Source: Candidatus Bathyarchaeota archaeon
Lineage (GTDB): Archaea; Thermoproteota; Bathyarchaeia; Bathyarchaeales; Bathycorpusculaceae
Reading direction: 5' to 3'
Assembly: GCA_030668645.1 (NCBI GenBank)
Contig: DAOVFC010000001.1
Span: 1 to 34,109 of the forward strand
Length of the DNA: 34,109 bases
This document shows positions 8,241-14,539 of this stretch, piece after piece. How positions within the stretch are numbered: position 1 is the stretch's first letter; the number at the start of each line of letters is the position of its first letter. A program made the position numbers and the translations under genes. The notes under the pieces are model-generated. The model did not search any database, had not been told where the DNA came from, and worked only from the letters and a program-made list of their open reading frames with translations.

Positions 8241-8430
8241 ATATATACCTAACTAATATGGTTCAACGGTTTCTTTGACCGTTAGACGACTTTAACGCTG
8301 CTTCATTCAGGTATATGAGGAAATCGAATTTGTTCTTGGAACAACATGTTTTCCTCGCATCTCGAAGCGCGACGTAACATCTCCCCTCTTTGAAGCTGCG
8401 CAAAACCACAACATAGGGTGATTATACAAG

Positions 8431-9606
8431 ATGCAGAGTATAGAAAATCATAGTTCAACCTCCTTAAGGAGCCTAGAAACTACTCAACGGGTTCTAAAAA
8501 TATTGTTCTTAGAGCCTCAGCCGTGTATACGAGCTTTAAAATATGCTATTGGATTGAGACACTGTCTGGGAAACAACGTATCCCTCTGTTTTGGGCATTC
8601 CGGACACTCACTAAGCAGGTTATACGGGTTTGGGGAAGAGTATTTCGATCAAATAATTCAGCTTGATCCGGAAAAAATCAGTGACGATATGCGTAGAATC
8701 ATTAACAAGTATAAGCCTCACATCATTCACAGTCATAACGCGCCAAACATCTTGACATTGACAGCCATTGATGTTGCTGAGGACATACCTGTAATCCATG
8801 ATGTGCATGAAGTTCTATCCGTCCATAATTCGGGTTTCTTTAGGGATGACGATGAAGAAAAATTAGCGAGGTACCGTGAGGAGGAAAGAAGAGCTTGCGA
8901 AGAGAGCGGCGGGCGGATTTATGCTACAGATGGAATTAAAAGATACGTTCAACAACGATACAATGTTGATGCTCAAAACGATATTGTATTTTACAACTAT
9001 GCCTCTAAATCAGTAATGCCTCAACATTTTAAGAAGAAAATATCCAATAAAGATAAAGAAACACATATAGTATATATCGGATGCGTTACCAGCGTTGTAA
9101 AGGGAAGTCATTATGACCTAAGAGAAATCTTCAGAAGAATAGCTGATCATAAAATTCACGTTCACATTTACCCCACAAGCGACCACATAACAAAAAGCAA
9201 TAGAACATATAAAAAATTAGCTGAACGCAACAGATTCATACATTGCCATGATACTTTAGGCTGCAAGAACTTGCTTTATGAGATAACACAGTATGATTTT
9301 GGTTGGGTAGGATTTAACGGTGCCAAAAATGGGAACCATTTAGACATCGCCCTTCCGAACAAGGTTCTCGAATATGTTAGCAGCGGTCTGCCAGTTATAG
9401 CGTTCCCGCATAAAACAATTCAGCGTTTCATAGAGAAATACGGCATAGGCTTGATCATTAAAGACGTTGACGAATTACCTGAAACTTTAAGAAATGTAAA
9501 CGTCTCTGAGTTAGAAGGACATGTTATGAGATGTAGACATAAATTGACTGTAGAAAGTAAGATTTCCAAACTTGTTGATTTCTACAACAAGATGATGGAG
9601 AATTAA
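8431..9606 (+). CDS. glycosyltransferase, GT-B fold (GT4-like)
   Basis: 391 aa, ATG start after about 190 nt of leader. Predicted to transfer a sugar from a nucleotide- or lipid-linked donor to a surface glycan. The N-terminal Rossmann domain starts at LKILFLEPQP (about residue 28) and contains PHIIHSHNAPN and PVIHDVHEVL. The C-terminal donor domain starts around THIVYIGCVT and contains YDFGWVGFNG and then LPNKVLEYVSSGLPVIAF, the GT4 nucleotide-sugar signature with the conserved Glu. No membrane segment is visible, so it is cytosolic or peripheral. The stop is 3 nt before the next glycosyltransferase, so the two form an operon. The AT-richer composition and lone position in an accessory region suggest transfer or fast turnover. 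The sugar specificity cannot be read. Confidence 0.85.
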   Translation: MQSIENHSSTSLRSLETTQRVLKILFLEPQPCIRALKYAIGLRHCLGNNVSLCFGHSGHSLSRLYGFGEEYFDQIIQLDPEKISDDMRRIINKYKPHIIHSHNAPNILTLTAIDVAEDIPVIHDVHEVLSVHNSGFFRDDDEEKLARYREEERRACEESGGRIYATDGIKRYVQQRYNVDAQNDIVFYNYASKSVMPQHFKKKISNKDKETHIVYIGCVTSVVKGSHYDLREIFRRIADHKIHVHIYPTSDHITKSNRTYKKLAERNRFIHCHDTLGCKNLLYEITQYDFGWVGFNGAKNGNHLDIALPNKVLEYVSSGLPVIAFPHKTIQRFIEKYGIGLIIKDVDELPETLRNVNVSELEGHVMRCRHKLTVESKISKLVDFYNKMMEN

Positions 9607-9609
9607 CGG

Positions 9610-10569
9610 ATGGTGATTGAAACGGTTAATAAGGTAAACGTGCTGGATAACCCCTTTACCTACAATGAACACCTGAAGATTGAACAATCAGCAATGAAAA
9701 AGATTGAGTCGCAATACTGGACGCTTCTCTTGACGAGAAATGGAGCCGAGACTGTTCAGTTAACCGCGGAGTCGATTATGCATCAGACGATTCCTCCAGT
9801 AAGCATGTGCATCGTTGACGACGGTTCAAGCGACGATACACCCCTCATTCTTGAAGAATTAAGACATAAATATCCCGAAAGAGTCAACGTTGTCACTCTC
9901 CAGGATGAAGGCTACGATATCCGACGAGTAGTAAAAAACATTAATGTCGGGGTAGAGGCGCAGAAAAAAGAAAAAATCAAAGCAGAATACATAATGATTA
10001 GCGGGGATGATTGCGTATACCCTCCACGTTATGCTGAGCATATCCTAGTCAAGATGAACAGAGATCATAGAATTGTTGTTGCATCAGGAGATATAGAGGG
10101 GATCCCCCACCCTGATGTAACCCCGAGGGGATCGGGGCGTTTTATAAGGACCAGATTCTTTCATAAAATAGGAGGGCATTTCCCTCCCTACTATGGCTAT
10201 GAGGGATGGATATTTCAAAAAGCCTTACAGTTAGGCTACTCCACTAAAAATTACTCAGACATTCGGTATCGTCATCTCCGCGAGCTGGGGAAACAACATG
10301 GATTCATAACTTGGGGATTAGCAATGAAATGTTTAGGATATCACCCTCTTGAAGTTCTATACCGCTGTATAAAATATGTTCTAATAGATCGCCGTGTGCC
10401 CGTGGGATATATACGCGTATTATGGAACTACTTCATCCAACCCTTAACAGTAAAGGGAGACCCCTATTACCACTCCTTCGATGAGGATGTTCGAACCTAT
10501 ATACGAGAGAAACAGAAGCGCAGAACAATTCATGAAATAGCCAACCTCTTGGGATTAAACAAAAGATAA
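9610..10569 (+). CDS. glycosyltransferase family 2, GT-A fold
   Basis: 319 aa. WTLLLTRNGAETVQLTAESI starts the GT-A domain at about residue 37; CIVDDGSSDDTP binds the nucleotide-sugar diphosphate; ISGDDCVYPP carries the DxD-like metal site; and GHFPPYYGYEGWIFQKALQLGY is the acceptor-side ED/W-type motif. No C-terminal membrane helix of the polyprenol-phosphate type is evident, so it most likely acts on a lipid-linked or protein-linked glycan at the cytosolic face. The first 35 residues are extra to the domain. Starts 3 nt after the preceding glycosyltransferase, so the pair is co-transcribed. Nothing in the sequence reveals donor or acceptor. Confidence 0.85.
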   Translation: MVIETVNKVNVLDNPFTYNEHLKIEQSAMKKIESQYWTLLLTRNGAETVQLTAESIMHQTIPPVSMCIVDDGSSDDTPLILEELRHKYPERVNVVTLQDEGYDIRRVVKNINVGVEAQKKEKIKAEYIMISGDDCVYPPRYAEHILVKMNRDHRIVVASGDIEGIPHPDVTPRGSGRFIRTRFFHKIGGHFPPYYGYEGWIFQKALQLGYSTKNYSDIRYRHLRELGKQHGFITWGLAMKCLGYHPLEVLYRCIKYVLIDRRVPVGYIRVLWNYFIQPLTVKGDPYYHSFDEDVRTYIREKQKRRTIHEIANLLGLNKR

Positions 10570-10632
10570 ATCAAGTGAAATGAAGGTCTTAATGGCTGGT
10601 TCAGATGTATGTGTAAGAAAAATAGCACCCGA

Positions 10633-10671
10633 TTCATGTTAATTTCCTCTTATTTAGAATGCGAACCCAGC
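10633..10671. repeat. 39-nt degenerate direct repeat, copy 2
   Basis: Partner of 6819-6857, same orientation, six transitions. It lies 30-60 nt from the inverted copy of the shared promoter core (10701-10740). On the minus strand the order is therefore promoter core, TATA-like TTTTTAAATTTT, purine-rich ribosome-site-like run, then ATGAA, the layout of a gene's 5' region, although no real gene follows before the end of the upstream glycosyltransferase. Confidence 0.5.
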
Positions 10672-10694
10672 GCGCATTGTAAAGTCGAGGAAAA

Positions 10695-10745
10695 TTTAAA
10701 AAGATTTTCGATTTGAATGGAAGATAGCAAATCTTATATACTGAC
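10695..10745. promoter_or_regulatory. second copy of the divergent promoter core
   Basis: The core 10701-10740 is the inverted counterpart of 8187-8230. On the + strand the TATA box TTATATA at 10733-10739 lies about 40 nt before the ATG at 10779, fitting transcription of the small ORF and rpoH from around 10763. On the minus strand TTTTTAAATTTT at about 10691-10702 would drive leftward transcription. The shared core implies a common regulator or a duplicated regulatory cassette. Confidence 0.5.
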
Positions 10746-10778
10746 TTTTGCAAATATCGTTCCAAGTTAAGAGTGAAA

Positions 10779-10922
10779 ATGTTGAGTGAACCACAACCAC
10801 CATCTGTCTCGAAGATAGAAATTACCTTAGACGCTGATCTAATGAACAATCTGAAGACGAAGGTTGATGCCGCAAACAAAGCCCGCGCGGTTTATGAGCG
10901 TGAGTTTCCTGTTGGAAAATAA
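10779..10922 (+). CDS. 47-aa ORF overlapping the rpoH start
   Basis: ATG at 10779, TAA at 10920-10922, with GAGTG just upstream and a TATA box about 43 nt upstream, so it should be the first ORF on the transcript. The peptide begins MLSEPQPPSVSKIEITLDAD and continues with a Lys/Ala-rich helix (NNLKTKVDAANKARAVYERE). I do not recognise a family. It overlaps the chosen rpoH start by 29 nt in another frame, which could couple translation of the two. It may be a small protein, a leader peptide, or the frameshifted front of a longer ancestral gene. Confidence 0.45.
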   Translation: MLSEPQPPSVSKIEITLDADLMNNLKTKVDAANKARAVYEREFPVGK

Positions 10923-11457
10923 AACTCTTGAGGAAAGAAAGACTCTAACCCTTATTAAGCTTAGAGGTTACAAGCTGATAAGACGCGAGAAACAAGAGGA
11001 TACCATCAATTTCATAGTTAAACTTCCAAGAGGGAAAAAAGCAGTTATCTGGTGCATGCCGAACCGCAAAGTGGTGGGAGTAGCCATTGTTAGAAAACTA
11101 AGAAAATTTATGGATGCAGTTGAAGTTGAAAAAGGAATTATAGTTGCTAACACACGATACACTTGGGCTTCTAAAAGAGAAGGAAGGAAATATGGTATAG
11201 AGCTGATTCCGAAACGTATTCCGTCCTTTAACATTTTCAAGCACAAGTTGGTACCGAAACATGAAATTCTTCCACCTGAGAAAGCAAGAGACCTGTTAGA
11301 AAAGTATCATATAAAGCCGTATCAACTTCCCCGAATTAAAGCATCAGATGTAGCTGTAATTGTAATAGGTGCAAAGCCAGGAGACATCATTAAAATCACC
11401 AGAAAAAGCCCTACAGCAGGAAAACACGTTGCATATAGATTCGTCGCTCCTGGATAA
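10894..11457 (+). CDS. rpoH: RNA polymerase subunit H with a eukaryote-like Rpb5 N-terminal domain
   Basis: 187 aa from the ATG at 10894. Residues 113-187 are the archaeal RpoH / Rpb5 C-terminal assembly domain: KLVPKHEIL, QLPRIKASD, GAKPGDIIKITRKSPTAG and YRFV. Canonical archaeal RpoH is only about 75-85 aa. The extra residues 1-112 resemble the eukaryotic Rpb5 jaw domain: RGYKLI near residue 24 (RGYLVT in human), KVVGVAIVRKL (KVGIKTIKVY), then GIIVANTRYTWASK (AIIVVQQGMTPSAK), then SFNIFKHKLVPKHEIL joining the domains. This start puts the RGY at the same distance from Met as in human Rpb5. Longer in-frame starts at 10864 and 10867 (with GAAGG upstream of the latter) are possible. The gene is not beside rpoB/rpoA here; it precedes a recombinase by 36 nt. 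It may be the only RpoH or a paralogue. Family comparisons are from memory. Confidence 0.88.
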   Translation: MSVSFLLENKTLEERKTLTLIKLRGYKLIRREKQEDTINFIVKLPRGKKAVIWCMPNRKVVGVAIVRKLRKFMDAVEVEKGIIVANTRYTWASKREGRKYGIELIPKRIPSFNIFKHKLVPKHEILPPEKARDLLEKYHIKPYQLPRIKASDVAVIVIGAKPGDIIKITRKSPTAGKHVAYRFVAPG

Positions 11458-11493
11458 CGCATAGATTTGAAGAATAAATGTGATTAGTGCAAC

Positions 11494-12714
11494 ATGGATA
11501 ATGAAATGTTAAAAGACTGGCGTAAACGAAGTAAGCGTGGCTATTTCGTCAGCACCTCCCCCGAATATGAATTGCTACTGAAAGATGACAGCGTTGAAAA
11601 GTGGATTACGAAGTTAAAACAGAAAGATGGATGGAGAACAACTGTTCCCAGTTTTCTGAGAACCTTGTACAAATTCACTAAATACTCAGGTAAGAGCCCG
11701 AAGGAATTGATCGATATCGCGTCTAGCACCAAAAAACTTGACCAGCGAGAAGAATTGACTTCTGCCTCTCCTGCAATCACGGAGCTTGTGCAAGGGTTTA
11801 TAAATAAACTGCTAAGTTCTGATAAACGAGAAAGGGCAAGACACGTAAGGACTTGCCTGACGTCCTTTTTCAAAGCGAACGGCGTCTCTTTAGAGCTTGA
11901 AACTATTCCTAGGGTGCCCAAAAAAGAAGAGTTTATTCCAAGCAAAGAACAGATTTACGCTATGGCAGACTATGTCGGTTCTCTTCGAAACCGAGCTATA
12001 ATCCTATGTATGTATCAGAGCGGACTAGGAATAACCGCCTTACGGAACCTCAAATATGGACATGTCAAAAAACAGCTTGAAAAAAACAGAGTTCCAGTAA
12101 GAATTCGCATCACGTCCCGTATTAATAGAAAGTCTTCGCAAGTGCCGTTTTATGCTTTTTTTGGAGCCGAGGCTTGCGATTCTTTGAGAGCCTACATTAA
12201 CGAGAGGGAAAGAAAAATTCAAAAAATGAGGGAAAAAGGAGCTAACGTAAGAGAGTTGACGGCAAACAGTCCCTTATTTGCATCTGAAGGAAAAAACGTG
12301 CCCTTTGGAGACAAAATGGCGGTCTCAAGCATCTGGCGCGTTGTTAAAGACGCGGCGGAGCGGGCTGGCTTGCAAAAAGAAAAAATTCAACCCAATTACC
12401 TGAGAAAAGCATTCGAAGCAGAGTTAAACAGGTCACTTATAGACGAAGAAGCGAAGAAATATCTGATGGGAAGCCCCATTCAAGGCATAAAATATAACGT
12501 CAACAAAGTTGAACAAAAATATTTAATACGCAACTTCAGCAGAGCAGAACTTAGCAAACTGACAGTTGTCAAAGAGTTTGTTCAATCGCTCGGAATAAAG
12601 GAACTCGAAATAAAAATACAAAAAGGCTTAGAACAGAACCCGCAAATGACAGAAATGGAAGCCGTAAGATTCATTGTGCGTAAAGAATTTGCATCAGACT
12701 CTAAAAAGAATTGA
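11494..12714 (+). CDS. divergent tyrosine recombinase / integrase
   Basis: 406 aa. The first 140 residues are a helical SAM-like core-binding domain (SFLRTLYKFTKYSGKSPKEL, then TCLTSFFKANG). The catalytic domain begins at PSKEQIYAMADYV. Box I reads YQSGLGITALRNLKYGHV, where the usual catalytic Arg after GL is Gly180; Arg184 four residues later might substitute. The HxxR box reads NYLRKAF, with the His replaced by Asn and Arg304 kept. The region that normally holds LGH and the nucleophile reads MGSPIQGIKYNV, with Tyr334 and Tyr343 as candidates. A charged tail of about 60 residues follows. It is either a specialised archaeal recombinase subfamily or a protein that binds DNA without normal strand exchange. 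No flanking att repeats or tRNA gene are evident nearby. Shares an operon direction with rpoH. Confidence 0.8.
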   Translation: MDNEMLKDWRKRSKRGYFVSTSPEYELLLKDDSVEKWITKLKQKDGWRTTVPSFLRTLYKFTKYSGKSPKELIDIASSTKKLDQREELTSASPAITELVQGFINKLLSSDKRERARHVRTCLTSFFKANGVSLELETIPRVPKKEEFIPSKEQIYAMADYVGSLRNRAIILCMYQSGLGITALRNLKYGHVKKQLEKNRVPVRIRITSRINRKSSQVPFYAFFGAEACDSLRAYINERERKIQKMREKGANVRELTANSPLFASEGKNVPFGDKMAVSSIWRVVKDAAERAGLQKEKIQPNYLRKAFEAELNRSLIDEEAKKYLMGSPIQGIKYNVNKVEQKYLIRNFSRAELSKLTVVKEFVQSLGIKELEIKIQKGLEQNPQMTEMEAVRFIVRKEFASDSKKN

Positions 12715-12844
12715 AAATGGATAATTACGCGTGAAAGTGTTGCAAAAACAGATTTCGGAATTTTTTCTACTTTAGAAGGGAATCCAGTTGATTGATCCAC
12801 TGGTTAAACTCTTTTCATACATACTTCGTAAGTGTAGAGTTGAC

Positions 12845-13243
12845 CTAACCTATCTTTTCTTCGCCAATTAAAACAGCATTTATAACTCCATTTTGTCCAG
12901 GACGAGAGGTGACACGCGCCAAACCCAGAGAAGTCTCTATCACGGCGCCTTTAGTCATCACGCCCCTTCGGTTGTAGTCAACATTCGCAGGGTTCTTAAC
13001 AACACGCACAATCTCAACCTTCTCTGTTTTCCCACCCTTCGGGTCCGTTACACACGCGTATTTATCCCTTAAAACCTTAACCTTTACATTCCCTCCTCTT
13101 CCTCGAGCAATCTTCCGTTTCGGTTCACCTAAGGTGGTTTCGACTGGAAAAGAGCCTCGTTCGAACCTTCTCTTTACTCTGTAAGCTCGTTTCCTGCCTC
13201 CTGAAGACTTTTTCTTGTGTAAGTCGCCGTGCCAAACACCCAC
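12845..13243 (-). CDS. rps8e: small ribosomal subunit protein eS8
   Basis: 132 aa. Component of the archaeal/eukaryotic 30S/40S subunit. Signatures: WHGDLHKKKSSGGRKRAYR at the N-terminus, the basic KRKIARGRGGNVKVKVLRD, and NRRGVMTKGAVIETSLGLARVTSRPGQNGVINAVLI at the C-terminus. GTG start at 13243 is fixed by a perfect AGGAGG Shine-Dalgarno 7 nt upstream. It lies 77 nt downstream of scpB on the same strand and may be the last gene of the smc operon. It converges with the recombinase gene on the + strand; the 130-nt gap has no gene. Confidence 0.96.
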   Translation of the reverse strand: MGVWHGDLHKKKSSGGRKRAYRVKRRFERGSFPVETTLGEPKRKIARGRGGNVKVKVLRDKYACVTDPKGGKTEKVEIVRVVKNPANVDYNRRGVMTKGAVIETSLGLARVTSRPGQNGVINAVLIGEEKIG

Positions 13244-13320
13244 TTTTGTTCCTCCTAGGCTTGTTAACTTAAGTGTCCACTATCAACGTCATTTTACATA
13301 TAAACCTATCCGTTTCCTGC

Positions 13321-13872
13321 TTAAGGCTCATGCTTCGAGAAGTCTTCGAAAACGTTTTTTAGCTGTCTTTTCAGCATTGAAATGTTATGGCTTAAGCCGA
13401 AATAATCGGCGAAATACTCCGTTGTTCTCAGGATGGTTGAACGACCCTTTTTTTCACGGGAAATTAAACCCATCCTCTTCAGTTCTTTGATGTGGCCGTA
13501 GGCGTGGTGTCCACGCACATCAACAACCCTTTTTTGCGTAACGGGCTGCCGATAGGCTACGTAAGAAAGCGTTTTCAAAGGTCCCCTAGAAAGCAGCGGC
13601 CTCTTGACTAGTTTCCTAACCTTTGGCGTGAACCCCGCCTTCAACTGCAAAACATATCTCTCATCTTTCAACTCCAGAATCTCCAGCGCGGTGTTCCTGC
13701 TCGTGTACTCCCGCCTAAGCAGTTTCACGAGTTTTCGAGTCTTGTTTTTGGAACGCGTTTTCAAAACCGAACATAGCTCTTTTACATCTAATGGACGGCC
13801 CGCAACATACAGGGCAGCCTCTACCAGAGTTAGATCACGTTGTGAATGTTCCGCTGTCTGTCCCTTCTGCAA
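13321..13872 (-). CDS. scpB: segregation and condensation protein B
   Basis: 183 aa. Partner of the kleisin ScpA in the Smc-ScpAB condensin that compacts and resolves the chromosome. Two winged-helix domains: the first at LTLVEAALYVAGRPLDVKEL, typical for the ScpB start, and the second around PLLSRGPLKTLSYVAYRQPVTQKRVVDVRG, where the ALKTLA-IAYRQP-like motif is diagnostic, followed by HIKELKRMGLI. TTG start at 13872 has a GGAGAT Shine-Dalgarno 8 nt upstream and overlaps the scpA end by 38 nt. Adjacency to scpA and smc confirms the call. Confidence 0.9.
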   Translation of the reverse strand: MQKGQTAEHSQRDLTLVEAALYVAGRPLDVKELCSVLKTRSKNKTRKLVKLLRREYTSRNTALEILELKDERYVLQLKAGFTPKVRKLVKRPLLSRGPLKTLSYVAYRQPVTQKRVVDVRGHHAYGHIKELKRMGLISREKKGRSTILRTTEYFADYFGLSHNISMLKRQLKNVFEDFSKHEP

Positions 13873-14539
13873 TGCTTAAATCTCCAACGGTTACGTAAAT
13901 CTCCTCGGTTTCCTCATCTTGCCACAGATTCACCGTTCTCCTCTGCGCCAAGAATAACAAAAGAATGAAAGTTCGGATGGTTTCCATTCTGTCCATCCCC
14001 CTTATGAACTTTGAGAAGGATATTATCCCGCTTCCTTTTACACTCCGCAGCAAAGCAGCATGAAGCTTCTCCATCTGAGCTTCAATTTCCATCAGATACA
14101 AATCTATTTGAGGCAGAATTTCAGAAGGAGTTGGAAGAACAGGTTCCGCAGCTACTTTCTCAACGTGAACCAGTTTTTCACCCTTCAAAACGTCGTCCAA
14201 AACTTCGAGCAAATTCCGTATTGTTGTGGAGGTTAACTCGTGTCTAAGCGGCAGAAACAGCGGTGGAGGAAGGAAATCTCGTGGAACCCTCGGCGGCGGT
14301 GGCTCTTCAAGCTTGAGCAAAAGCTTGGACTTCAGCAGATACACCAACGCCGAAGAGTCTAGGGCTACTCCGGAGGCTCTGAAGTCCACTTGCCCCCTCT
14401 TCTCCATCTCCTCAAGAAACGTTGTAAGCAGATACGCTATTTTAATGTTCCATGGCGTGAGCCTCTCCAGTTTGCGGAAATCAAAAAGAATGTTCCACGG
14501 AGGATACAGATAAAACGGCTTCTTGAAAGTTAGGGACAC
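13835..14539 (-). CDS. scpA: segregation and condensation protein A (kleisin)
   Basis: 234 aa. The kleisin subunit bridges the two Smc heads and binds ScpB. The N-terminal helical domain contains LERLTPWNIKIAYLLTTFLEEM, similar to the D..PWDIDI signature of ScpA, and a proline-rich linker (LEEPPPPRVPRDFLPPPLFLP) about residues 78-98. The C-terminal winged helix includes IRTFILLLFLAQRRTVNLWQDE, which contacts the Smc ATPase cap. GTG start overlaps the smc stop by one base (TAGTG), a sign of translational coupling. The 3' end overlaps scpB by 38 nt. Confidence 0.88.
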   Translation of the reverse strand: MSLTFKKPFYLYPPWNILFDFRKLERLTPWNIKIAYLLTTFLEEMEKRGQVDFRASGVALDSSALVYLLKSKLLLKLEEPPPPRVPRDFLPPPLFLPLRHELTSTTIRNLLEVLDDVLKGEKLVHVEKVAAEPVLPTPSEILPQIDLYLMEIEAQMEKLHAALLRSVKGSGIISFSKFIRGMDRMETIRTFILLLFLAQRRTVNLWQDEETEEIYVTVGDLSIAEGTDSGTFTT

